Shown: one piece after another, positions 23,432 through 35,115 of the stretch | Layout of the letters: the number at the start of each line of letters is the position of its first letter | Position numbering within the stretch: position 1 is the first letter of the stretch | From: Nannochloropsis oceanica | Taxonomy: Eukaryota; Sar; Eustigmatophyceae; Eustigmatales; Monodopsidaceae | Assembly (NCBI GenBank): GCA_004519485.1 | Contig: CP038115.1 | Span: forward strand, 1-64,000 | Direction of reading: 5' to 3' | DNA: 64,000 nucleotides | Translations under genes and position numbers: made by a program | The notes under the pieces: model-generated | What the model was told of the DNA's origin: nothing | Seen by the model: only the letters and a program-made list of their open reading frames with translations | Databases searched by the model: none

Positions 23432-24709
23432 ATGGCGACCAACAAGCCAGCAGGGAACGACAGTAAGTCCTTTCCACCTTCACCTCGACGCCATCACTCC
23501 TTCATCTCATGGCCCTCCTCCTTCCTTCCCTTTTCTCCTTTGTTACAGAAAAAGACTCGGTCGATGGCAGTGCAAGTGGCATCGCTATCACCAGCCAAGC
23601 GGGCGCTCCCAAATCTTTCGCGCGGCGTGACCACCTTCGGTACATCCCTCCCTCCCTCCCTCCCTCCCTCCCTCCCTCCTTCCCTCCCTCCCTCCCTCCC
23701 TCCCTCCCTTCATCGCTCACCTGCCCCTCCTCGTTACCTATGCTTTCCGGTTCACAGGGACATTGAGAAGAAGGTGCAAGTGAAGTGGGCAGAGGCGAAG
23801 GCTTATGAGACACAAGTACGTCTATGTTTATGCCTTTCGTCGAAGCCGGCCTTGTCCATCATCCCCCCTGCCACCCACCCACCCTCCCTCCCTCCCTCCC
23901 TTCTCCTTCCTTCAATCACAGGCTGCCTTTGACGCGGAGGGGAACCCCAAACCCAAATTTCTCGCAACATTTCCGTACCCATACATGAACGGGAGGCTGC
24001 ACTTGGGCCATGCCTACTCAATGACCAAAGCGGTGAGTGAGGGAGGGAGGGAAGGAGGATCGAGGCGGAAGGACGTTCGAAGACAACGTCAGCTCCTTTA
24101 AATATTGCGCTATTCTCACACGTATATCCCTTTTCTTGTCTTCCTACTCCCATTGCGCCCGTGTATTCGCTATTGAAGGAGTTTGCAGTCCGGTTCCACC
24201 GCCTCTTGGGGGAGAACGCCCTCTTCCCCTTCGGCTTCCACTGCACAGGCATGCCCATCCAGGTAAACCCCTCCCTCCCTCCCTCTCCCTTTCCCTTTGA
24301 TGAGAGAACCCCCTCATCTCTTCCCCTCCCTCTCTTCCCCCCTCCCTCCCTTCCTACAGGCAGCTGCCAATAAGCTCAAGGCGGAGATGGAACAGTACGG
24401 ATGCCCGCCCGCCTTCCCCACTAATGAGGAGGTGGCCGAGGAAGAGAAGGGCAAGGTACCTCCCTCCCTCCCTCCCTCCCTCCTCTTGCCCCCCTCCCTC
24501 CCTCCCTCCCTCCTTCCTTCCTTCCTTCCTTCCCGTCCTTGTGTTGACGAAGCCTTTCTCACCCTTCTTACCCTCCCTCCCTCCCTCCCTCCTTCCTTCC
24601 CTCCCTTCCTCCCCCTTCACAGCCTCAGCAAGAGGAGCAATCGGCCGAAGCCGCCCTGGCCGCGAAGTCCAAGGGGAAGAAGAGCAAGGCGGTCCGTCCG
24701 TCCCTCCCT

Positions 24710-24740
<31 letters not shown>

Positions 24741-27700
24741 CCCCCTTCCTCCCTCCCCGTCTCCACAACCAGTCCCCTCACCCCCCCCCCCTCCCCCCCT
24801 CCCCCCCTCCCTCCCCCCTTCCCCCCTTCCCTAGATCTCCAAGACCGGCCCTGGCGTAGTGCGGCAGTGGGATATCTTAAAAATGATGGTGCCTGAGGAG
24901 GAGATCCCCTCCTTCGCTGATCCTCTCACGTGGCTCGCCTACTTCCCGCCTTATGGCAAGGTACTCCTCCCTCCCTCTTCCCCTCCCTCCCTCCCTCCCT
25001 CTTCCCCTCCCTCCCTCCCTCCCTCCCTCCCTCCCTCCCTCCTCTTTCTTCTTATCGGCTTCATCGTCTCCAGCTCATCCAGACACCGCTGCATGGATCC
25101 CTTTATATTCCTTCCCTCCCTCCCTCCCTACCTCCCTCCCTCCCTTCAGACCGACCTGGCCAAATTTGGCGTGTGCACCGATTGGAGGCGCGCCTTCATC
25201 ACCACATCCGTCAATCCCTACTACGATGCCTTCATCCGCTGGCAGTTCAATCTGCTCAAGGTACTCCCTCGCCCTCCCTCCCTCCCTCCCTCCCTCCCTC
25301 CCTCCCTCCCTCCCTCCCCTCCCTCCCGCCCTCATTCCCTCTCTCCCTCTTTCCCTGATATTTTTTTCTTCTTCTTCTGCTTACCTCCAACTCTCCCCTC
25401 CTCCCCTCCCTCCCCTCTCCCTCCCTCAGAAACGAGGTCGCATCAAGTTCGGAAAAAGGCCCAACGTTTTTTCCGCCCGCGACGGGCAGGTAAGCCACCC
25501 CTCCCTCCCTCCCTCCCTCCCTCCCTCCCTCCCTTCCTCCTTTCCTTCCCCCTCCCTTCCCTCCATCCTTCCATCCGCTTTTCCCTCCCTTCCTTCCTCC
25601 CTCCCTCCCTCCCTTCCCTCCATCCTTCCATCCACTTTCCCCTCCCCTCCCTCCCTCCCTCCACCTCTCCTCACCCTCCAAGGTCTGCGCCGATCACGAC
25701 CGAGCGAGTGGGGAGGGCGTGGGTCCACAAGAGTACGTCCTAATTAAATTGAAGGTGCTCGCCTTTCCGGGTATCTTGGCTCCTCTCGAGGGGAGGAATG
25801 TCTTCCTTGCCCCGGCCACGCTGCGCCCGGAGACTATGTAGGGAGGGAGGGAGGGAGGGAGGGAGGGAGGGAGGGGAAAGAGACTGTTCAACCACAAATT
25901 TCACGCATTTTCCTCGAAGGCTCTCTCACGCCCCCTCCCTCCCTCCCTCCCTCAGGTACGGCCAGACCAATTGCTTCGTCCTCCCTGAGGGAGTCTATGG
26001 CGCCTACGAGATGGCCAATCAAGACGTCCTCATCATCTCGGCACGGTGAGCCCTCCCCCCCCCCTCCCTCCCTCCCTCTCCCTCCAGCTCGGCCAAGGGC
26101 ATTGCCTATCAAGACCATACCGCGGCACACTCACCCTCCCTCCCTCCCTCCCTCCTCTCCCTCCCTCCCTCCTTCCAGCTCGGCCAAGGGCATGGCCCAT
26201 CAAGATCATTCCGCTGAGTGGGGCAAACCCAAGGCCCTCATCGAGAAGATCAAGGGGTGAGGGAGGGAGGGAGGGAGAGAGGGAGGGAGGGAGGGAGGGA
26301 AGGCAGGAAGGACGGAGGGAGGATTCGATCCCATGCCACGAAACCTATTCGTCTGCAGCACCAACCCCTTCCTCCCTCCCTCCCTCCTCAGCTGGAACCT
26401 CCTCGGCCTCCCCCTCTCGGCGCCCAACGCCACCTACGACCGGGTTTACACCCTCCCCCTCCTCACCATCAGCATGGGCAAGGGCACGGGCGTTGTCACC
26501 TCCGTCCCCAGGTAGCCCTCCCTCCCTCCCTCCCTCCCTCCCTCCCTCCCTCCCTCCCTCCCTCCTCCCTCCCTCCCTTTCTCCCGTCTCACCCATCCCT
26601 CCTACCCTCCCTCCCTCCCTCCCCCCCTCCCTCCTTTCCTTCCTCTTCCAGCGATGCCCCTGATGACTACGTGGCTCTCCGAGAGCTGAGGGATAAGCCC
26701 GACTATCGCTCCAAATTCAACCTCACCGACGAAATGGTGAGCCCGCCCTCCCTCCCTCCCTCTCCTAGATCATGCCTCTTGAAGTCAACCCCATCATTGA
26801 CATGCCTCTCTCCCTCCCTCCCTCCCTCCCTCCCTCCCTCCCTCCCTCCCTCTCTCCCTCCCTCCCTCCCTCCCTCAGGTCATGCCCTATGAAGTAATCC
26901 CTATCATCGACATTCCCGGGTATGGTGACCAGGCGGGCCGTTACAGTCTCCGACGAACTCAAGATCAAGGTACCTCCCTCCCTTCCTCCTTCCCTCCCTC
27001 CCTCCCTCCCTCCCTCCCTCCCTCCCTCTTTCCCACCTTTGCCTCTTTCATGCCCCCCTCATTCCTCCTTCCCTTTTCACACAGCCAGTGCTCCTCTATC
27101 CTGCATCCTCTCGTTCATATCTAACCCTCCCTCCCTCCCTCCCTCCCTCCCTCCCTCTCTGCAGTCTCCCAAAGAGGCCGAGAAGCTCAAGGAGGCGAAA
27201 GAGCGCGTCTACGTCAAGGGATTCTATGAGGGGATTATGAAGGTGAGGGAGGGAGGGCGGGAGGGGGAGGTTGGTAGCTGGTGTGTGCGAACCTGGAGTC
27301 TCCGAACTCAGTTTAAGGCTGGACTTGTCGCTGTCACCTCCTTCTCAGTCCCTCCCTCCCTCCCTCCCTCCCTCCCTCCCTCAGGTGGGGACGTGCAAGG
27401 GCATGAAGGTCTGCGATGCCAAGCCCATCATTAAACAGGAGCTCATCGATGCGGGCCATGCCCTCGTCTACTACGAGCCTGAGTCATTGGTACGTCCCCC
27501 TCCCTCCCTCCCTCCCTCCCTCCCTCCCTCCCTCCCTCCCTCCCTCCCTCCCTCCCTCCCTCCCTCCCTCCCTTTCTGCCCTAGCCTCCACGCATCAAGC
27601 ACCACATCCACACTTTCCCTCCCTCCCCCCCCTCCCTCCCAGGTCATGTCGCGCTCTGGAGACGAGTGTGTCGTGGCCACCACAGACCAGTGGTATCTCG

Positions 27701-30700
27701 CCTACGGAGAGGAGGACTGGAAGCAGCAGGTACTCACCCACCTCCACTCGGAGAATTTTCAAGTCTACACGTACGTACTGTCTCATCCCTCCCCTCCTTC
27801 CCTCCCTCCTTCCCGGCCGTCCTCCCGTCGCTCCTCCCTCCCTCCCTCCCTCCCTTCCTGTTTCCATTCCATCCTCCCTTCGCATCGTTTCTTATGACCC
27901 TCCCTCCCTCCCTCCCTCCCTTTTTGACCCTCCCTCACTCGCCTTCCCCCTCCCCTCCCCCCCCCCTCCCTCCCTCAGAAACCGTGTCTTAGAGGCCTTT
28001 GATGCCAAAGTTAATTGGTTAAGAGAGTGGGCTTGCTCCCGACAATTCGGTCTCGGCACACAGCTCCCCTGGGACGAGAAGGTATGCCTCCGCCCCTCCC
28101 TCCCTCTCTCCCTCCCTCCTTCCTTCCCTCTCTCTTGAAGAGGAGGAGCTCGCAAATGATAAGCCTCCGCCGTCCATCCGTCTCTCCCCTCCCTTCCTCC
28201 CTCCCTTCCTCCCTCAGTGGGTGATCGAGTCCCTCTCCGACTCTACCATCCACATGGCTTATTACACTATCGCCCACCTCCCCCCCTCCCCCCCCCTCTC
28301 CCTCCCTCCCTCCCTCAGTGGGTGATCGAGTCCCTCTCCGACTCTACCATCTATATGGCTTATTACACTATCGCCCACCTCCTTCATGGGAACAATAACT
28401 TGGACGGTCGTCGCCCATCTCCCCTCGGTATCACGCCCGCGCAGCTCACCGACCAGGTAGGGAGGGAGGGAGGGAAGGAGGGAGGGAGGGAGAGAGGGAG
28501 GGAGGTCGTCGATGGAAAGGAGCGTCCGGGCTTGAAGCTGGGAGGGAGGGAGGGAGGGATGGAGGGAGGGCGAGCAAGTAGTCGCATCCACCCCCTCTGA
28601 GACAACAATCCTTTTCTCTCGGCCTCCCTCCCTCCCTCCCGCCTGCCCTCACTCCCTCCCTCAGGCGTGGAGCTTCATTTTCCTTCAAGGCCCTCCTCCC
28701 ACCGACAGCGATATCCCCATCGCTACCCTCGAGACGCTCCGGTAGGGAGGGAGGGAGGGAGGGAGGGAGGGAGGGAGGGAGGGAGGGAGGGAAAGATAAA
28801 GCTTGCACTTTCTTTCCACCTCCCACATTTGTCTCACCCTCCCTCCCTCCCTCCCTCCCTCCCTCCCTCCCTCCCTCCCTCCCTCCCTCCCTCCCTCCCT
28901 CCCTCCCTCCCTCCCTCCCTCTCAGCAAGGAGTTCGAGTACTGGTATCCAATGGATCTTCGCGTCTCGGCGAAGGATCTGATTCCTAATCACTTGACCAT
29001 GTCGCTCTACAACCACGTCGAGGTACGCCCTCCCCCCCTCCCTCCCTCCCTCGCGCCCTCCCTCCCTCTTTGTGTCACCTCTCACGTCTTGTCTCTCTCC
29101 CTCCCTCCTCCCCTCCCTCCCTCCCCCCTCCCTAGATTTGGCGCGACAGGCCTGAGTTCTGGCCTCGATCCATGTTTTGTAACGGTCACATCCTCGTCAA
29201 CGCCGAGAAGGTTAGCCTCCTTCCCTCCTTCCCTCCCTCCCTCCCTCCCTCCCTCCCTCCCTCCCTCCCTCCCCTCCCTCCCTCCCTCCTTCCAATTCCA
29301 CCTCTGTCCTCATCCCTCTCTTCCCGACTCTCGTACCGATGGGGGAATAATCGCCCTCTTTTCTTTATTTTTTTAAAAGGTGAGTCTTTTTTAAAACATT
29401 CGAGTTTTTCAAACATTTGAAAAACCATTGTCGCCACATCTCACCCATCTTCCGCCTTCGCATGTCGATTTACGTTTCCCTTCCTCCCTTCCTCCCTCCC
29501 TAGATGTCCAAGTCCAAAGGAAATTTCTTAATGATGGAGCAATGCGTCGAAGAATTTTCCGCGGACGCCACACGACTGGCTTTGGCCGATGCCGGTAGGC
29601 AGGGAGGGAGGGAGGGAAGGAGGGAGGGAGGGAGAAGTGGAATGGGATGACACAAGAGCCAACGCTCCTGCACTTTTTCGCTCTCATTCGGAGGCAGCAG
29701 TCTTTTCTGTCCTTCACTCAACCCCCTCCCTCCCTCCCTCCCTCCCTCCCTCCCTCCCTCCCTCCCTCCCTCCCTCCCTCCCTCCCTCCCTCCCTCCCTC
29801 CCTCCCTCCCTGGCAGGCGACACCCTCGATGACGCCAACTTCGCCATCGACACGGCCAACGCTTCCATACTGGCACTCTTCGTGGAGGAGGCCTGGGTCC
29901 GCGAAGTCATTGCGGCAAGGTCTCTTCACCTGCCCCTCCCTCCCTCCCTCCCTCCCTCCCTTCCTGCTTTCCTCGTTCCCTGTGTATCCTGTCGGACATT
30001 TCGTTTTTCCGTTGTTGTTTGTCTCTTTTGGTCGAGCGTTGAGCTCATGCATTGCCCTCCCTCCCTCCCTCCCTCCCTTCCACAGAGACGCAGGCGGACT
30101 CCGCACAGGCCCCGATCCCGCCGCTGCCTTTTTTGATGCTGCGTTTGAGAATGAAATGAATCGATTGATGGCCAGTACCACGGAAAAGTAAGTCGTCCTC
30201 CCTCCCGCCCTCCCCCCTTCTATATTTTTCATTTTTTATTCCCTTCTTTGTTCCTTTCTTTTTGGGGGGAGGGGCTAATCTCTCACAATCGTCCTTCCCT
30301 CCCTTCTTCCCTCCCTCCCGACCTCCCTCCCGACCTCCCTTCTCTCCTCCCACAGCTTCCTCAAGATGATGTTCCGCGATGGACTCAAGAGCGGTTTCTA
30401 CGATTTCCAGGTACGTGACCCCTCCTTCCCTCGCTTCTTCCGCCCCTCCCTCCTGCCCTCCTTCCCTCCCTCCTTGTTCCGCCCCTTGCCCACCTCCCCC
30501 TCCCTCCCTCCCTCCCCTCTCTCCCCTTCCCTTCGTCAGATTGCCCGTGACGCCTACCGTGAATGGAGCGGCAAGACGGGGATTCCTATGCGTCAAGACC
30601 TCCTCTTCCGGTAAGTTCCTCCCTCCCTCCCTCCCTCCCTCCCTCCCTCCCTCCATCCATCCACTCTCAACATTTCCCTCCCTCCTCCCCTCCCCTCCCA

Positions 30701-31966
30701 CCCGCCCGCCTCACCAGCTTCATCGAGTGGCAATGCATACAGCTGGCTCCCATCACACCTCACTGGTCCGAGCACGTTTGGGAGCTCCTGGGCAAGGACG
30801 GGTGAGCCCTCCCTCCCTCCCTCCCTCCTTCCTTCCTCTTCCCTCCCCTTTCCTTTCTTATCAGCATACTCACAGATATGCCTGAAAACGCTCGTCTCAT
30901 TTACTTCCTCTTTCCCTCACCCTGCCCCCCTCTTTCCTCCCTCCCTCCATAGCTTGGTCATCGATGCCTCTTGGCCTTCTCCTGCACCGGAGGACGTGGC
31001 AATGACTCAGTCTTATGCCTTCCTTAAAGAGACGCTGCGCTCCTTCCGCCTAGCCCTCCTTAAGGCACCCAAGGTACATTCTGCCCTCCCCGCCCCCCCC
31101 CCCCCCCCTCCTTCTCTCCCTTCCTCGTGCATTTCACGTGTGAGCGATCAGTTGCCCTTCTCATCCCTTCCTCCCTCCCTCCCTCGCTCCCTCCCTCAGG
31201 ACGAGACCAAAGCTCGTGCGTACGTCACTGCTGGATACATGGGAGCCGAGAAGGCGGCGCTCGAGGCCCTTCGGGAGATCTACACGGCCAACGCTTCCTC
31301 CTTCCCACCCAACACTCTTGTGCTCGTCAAGGAAAGGTTGGTGGCTAAGGAGCAGTTCAAGGTACTTTTTACGCACCGTCTCTCCATCCCTCCCTCCCTC
31401 CCGACCTCACGCCCAGCCACTTTTTATTATTTAGGACCTCCGGCTGACCCCTCCATCCCTCCCTCCATACTTCCCTCCCGCTTTCCGACCTCTCCCTTTA
31501 TTTCACAGAAGGAGGTCAAGAACGTGATGAAATTCGCAGCACTCCGTCAGCAAGAGGTGAAAACTCTAGGGGCAGATGCGCTCGAGGACTCTCTTGCCTA
31601 CGACCAAAAGGCCATTCTGGAGTCAAATTTGGATTACATCACCAAATCGCTCGGTAGGACTTCCTAATCTTGCTTGCCACTGCCCTCCCTTCTCGTATTT
31701 CCCCCATATTCCTTACGACTGGTTCGGATGGGCCTACATTCCTCCTCCCTCGTTCAGCGAGCAAGGAAAGGAACGCGGCGTCGAGCTCCTTCATCACTTT
31801 CTGTCTGTTCACTCATGTCTGCTTCTTTCCTCCCATCCTTCCCTCCTTGCTCACAGGTTTGGCTGAGCTCTCGCTTCACGACCCGTCAGACCCCGCAGCC
31901 CCCGGTCCCGCGGACAAGAAGAAAACCTCCAAGCCAGGCAAACCATCGATTTTCCACTATAAGTAG
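23432..31966 (+). CDS. LARS: Cytosolic leucyl-tRNA synthetase
   Basis: This class I synthetase charges tRNA-Leu in the cytosol. There are 34 exons. Markers are the HIGH-type motif ([19 protein letters not shown], exon 23922-24032), the HCTGMPIQ region ending at 24262, the CP1 editing-domain exons from 25683 (LRPETMYGQTN) to about 27489, the DEC/DQWY block ([18 protein letters not shown], 27643-27770), [33 protein letters not shown] (28319-28455) and the KMSKS motif formed across exons 29134-29210 and 29504-29594. The C-terminal anticodon-binding part ends IFHYK at 31966. Domain order and length (about 1100 residues) match eukaryotic cytosolic LARS, not the plastid or mitochondrial type. Exons sum to 3304 bases, one more than a multiple of three, because exon 26879-26969 changes frame near GGCGGGCC at about 26931-26938. 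Most introns are nearly pure CCCTCC. Confidence 0.95.
24710..24737. repeat. 28-base poly-C run inside a LARS intron
   Basis: An uninterrupted C homopolymer in the intron 24692-24834. That intron also has an atypical donor, GTCCGT. Such a run is prone to length error in sequencing. Confidence 0.9.
26088..26130 (+). pseudogene. Duplicated exon start, copy of LARS exon 26177-26256
   Basis: After CTCCAG at 26082-26087 the sequence repeats the beginning of the true exon at 26177 (CTCGGCCAAGGGCAT, then a diverged CAAGACCAT). After about 40 bases it runs into CCCTCC with no donor, so it cannot be a complete exon. Confidence 0.85.
26769..26806 (+). pseudogene. Duplicated exon start, copy of LARS exon 26879-26969
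   Basis: After CCTAG at 26764-26768 comes a diverged copy (ATCATGCCTCTTGAAGTC, then CCCATCATTGACAT) of the real exon start at 26879. It ends in CCCTCC without a donor. About a fifth of its positions differ, suggesting an older event than the copy at 28218. Confidence 0.8.
28218..28280 (+). pseudogene. Duplicated exon start, copy of LARS exon 28319-28455
   Basis: The first 62 bases of exon 28319-28455, with the preceding CCCTCAG acceptor, occur here with only two differences. The copy stops at CACCTCC and merges into CCCCCTCC repeat. It lacks a donor. Confidence 0.9.
28836..28922. repeat. Long (CCCT)n tract in a LARS intron
   Basis: About 21 perfect CCCT units. The same intron opens with about 12 GGGA units at 28745-28791, so the two ends are complementary. 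Similar long tracts lie at 6582-6648, 29727-29812 and 58383-58467. Confidence 0.95.
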
Positions 31967-33085
31967 GATTGAAGGGGAGATGGAGGGATGGAGGGACTGA
32001 TGCATGTTTGTGTGGCGCGAGTTTATGTGTTCTAGAGGGAGGACTAGGAGACGAAGGAAGCATAGGTGATCGGGGGCGAGAAGTAACGAGACATACCAGG
32101 AAGTGATTATCTCAACTATGAGTGAAGCGGAGAGAATCGAAGACGTAAAGAAATACAGAACAACAAGAATATAAACTGAGAAAGAAAGTTCAGTTGTTTT
32201 TCGGTTCCCGCTTGTTCTTCTCGCCCACGCTCTTTCCGTGCTCTCGATATATTCCTCCCCCCCGTTGTGTTGTTTTTATGTTTGTTGTGTATGTATGCTC
32301 GTGTCGTCGACGTCTCATGGTCGACAGGAGGATTTCGGCTCGTTTCCGCCCTAACGTTTCCCTCCACACTCCCCTTTTCAGTGTCGACTTAAACTGTATA
32401 TTCTCGCCACCTATGCTTTATCTATTTTCCTACGCGTTGTTTCTTGCTCGTATGAGTGCTTCCATCATAACCGGTTGGTACTCCAACGAAACTTACCTTC
32501 CGTCTGTGTCAAGTCCTTGTGGAGTCTCAGTCTCATCAAAGTTTGTGTTCTTCTTTCCTCTGCTCCGGACATCTGCTTCCAAGCTTTCACGCGCACACAC
32601 ACAGTCTGTGGTCTGAGTATGAAAACAGTTGGCCAGGTGCTAACGTTGCCAGCTCAGATCCACTCACTCTGTTCTTGCATTTCTTTTATTCTCTACTTCT
32701 ACATGTGTGTACATATATGCACATCAGGCGACCGATGCGTCCAAGGGAGGAAGGGAGGAAGAAAGGGAGAGGGGGAGAGAGGACAAGGTAGGGCACGCGC
32801 ATTACACTTAAGTTTGAAGTCTACTTCATCCGACGCATGCATACAATCACACAGATGATCAATCTCCTCCTTCTATATCCTTCTTGCTCTACCTATTTCT
32901 CCTCATCTACCGCACTGGAGGCTCCGTTTCGTATATATCTTCCCTTTCGCTTCTCATCTCATCCTTCTCTTCCCTTTCTCAGTATCCTTCTTACACCTTC
33001 AATGTCACCTATCCTTGTTTCTATTTCCAACGAAATTATCTCCTCTGTCTCCCTGCCCGTCTTCTCTCTGTGTACCTCCTTTTAT
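31967..33085. other. Convergent intergenic region
   Basis: This lies between the 3' ends of LARS (plus) and the coiled-coil gene (minus). It is mostly pyrimidine-rich sequence without codon structure. No gene or structured RNA is recognised. Confidence 0.5.
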
Positions 33086-35078
33086 CTATAAAAACGTCGA
33101 GCCTCCCGCTGGTCCCCACACAGTTGACGGTCCGACCACACCTCCCTCCATCCCTCCCTCCCCTCCTCCCTCCCTCCCTCCCCCACCCCAAATCCCATGA
33201 AGCATACCCGTCTCTCTCCCATTCCCTCCCTCTTTCCCTCCCTCCTTTTCTCTCTTTTCCCCACCCACGGACCGTAATAAGACAGCTACTTGGTCCTTCC
33301 ACTCTTTCTCTGCGTTATCCACCACCCACCCCCCTCTCCTTCCATCCCGCCCTCCCTCCATCCCTAAACCCGGAGGTGGCGGCAGTACCGAAGGGAGCGA
33401 TGGTAGCGACGGCAATTGCTGCTGCTGTTGGTGATGGTGTTGCTGGTGTTGCTGGTGTTGATGTTGCTGGTGTTGGTGTTGCTGCTGCTGGTGGTGGTGC
33501 TGCTGCTGCTGCTGGTGCTGGTGGTGGTGCTGCTGCATTTCTTGTTGACGTCGTTGTGGGTCTTGTCCTTGTTGGAGTTGTTTTTTTTGGGGGTGCTGCT
33601 GCTGCTGCGACTGCGGTTGCTGCACCGGAGAGGGCGTCGGAAAGCGAGGAGCGGCGACAGATGGGGCGGGAGAGATAGAAGAAGAGAAGGGAGGAAGGCG
33701 ATGCTGGTGCTGAAATGGAGCAGGAGGATGGTATCCGCCGTGGTGATGCCGAGGAGGAGGTAAGGGCATAAGAGGGGCCGGGGTAATGGGTCTTTCTCCT
33801 CCTCCCCTCCCTCCTTCCCGCCCTCCTTCCCGCCCTCCTTCCCGCCCTCCCATGGCCTGACTGAGCTGCTGCTGCGTGTAGCGATGCGCGTGCATGGTAG
33901 CAGCAACAGTCGCAAGCGCTCCATCCCTCTCCTTCTTCACCTCGTCGATCTTACCGCCGAGCTTTTCCCGGGTCGCCTTGTGCCATTGCCGCTCTTTGAT
34001 CAACGCACCATGGTAGGCCTCGGCCTTGTCGTCTAGGGAGGAAGGGAGGGAGGGAGGGAGGGAGAAAGATGGATTTTGGCTAACTTAGAATTGAAGGAGA
34101 CAGGCACGGGGGGAGGAAGGGAGGGAAGGAGGGGAGGGATATACCCGATTTCTGCATCTCTCTCTTCAGAATCTCCTGTTCCTCTTCCGCTTCCTTGAGA
34201 CGCAACGAGAAGGCGACATTCTCCTCTTCCAGTCGCGCGAGGTCCTTGTGCAGCTGCTGGGCGTCATCGAGCAGCCGCTCCTTCTCAGCGGTTAGGAGGA
34301 AGTTGGCGGTCTCCACCTAGGGAAGGGAGGGAGGGAGGGGGGGGGGGGGGAGGGAGGGAGTGAGCCATTCGGAGTAAAGGGTATGGTGAGGAGGGAGAGA
34401 AGAGGAGAGGGAAGACGGCCAGGAAAAAGGTAAGAGTGTAGGCAGGTTGGCAGGGAGAAGTGGAAGGAAGGGACGAAGGGAGGGAGGAAGGGAGGGAGGG
34501 AGGGAGGGAGGGAGAGAAGGAAAAAGCATGCCTGCTCCATATGTCGAGTCAAACGCTTGTTGTCTGCGGCGAATGTGGCGTTCTCGGATCCCAAGTGCTG
34601 GAGCGACCGCATCGCTCCCTCCAGGCGCTTCATTATCATGCTGCCTTTTCCCAACGCCTCCTTCTGCCCTTCCTCCATCCCTCCGCCCCCCTCCTCCTCC
34701 TCCAAGTCCATCTCTGCCCCTTCCCTCTTCCTCATCGACCAGCCCTCCTCCTCGTCCTCACCCTCTCTCCCTCCTGTGGTCTGCACTCCGCCTTCCTTCG
34801 TCATCGGGGGGGGGGTAGTCATCGTGCCCACCCCGATGAGAGAGGAAGGAAGGAAGGGAGGAAGGAAAGAAGGGAGAGAGGGAGGGGGGGAGGCGAGGCG
34901 ATGGACTTCAAGGAGGGATTGTGTCCCCGTGGTCAGGGAAAATGGAGAGGGGGGGGAGCGGAGGGAGGAGAAGGAGGGAGAGGAAGGGAAAGAGGCATGG
35001 CGGGAGGAAGAGAAGGAAGACGAGGAGGACGAGAAGCAGGACGAGAAGGCTATTCCTCTGGAAGGACTCTTGTTGTAA

Positions 35079-35115
<37 letters not shown>

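Noticed and set aside
28446-28928. Arg-Glu-Gly-Gly repeat proteins on the minus strand
   Set aside because: They are the reverse strand of the same intron repeats, with no independent coding signal.
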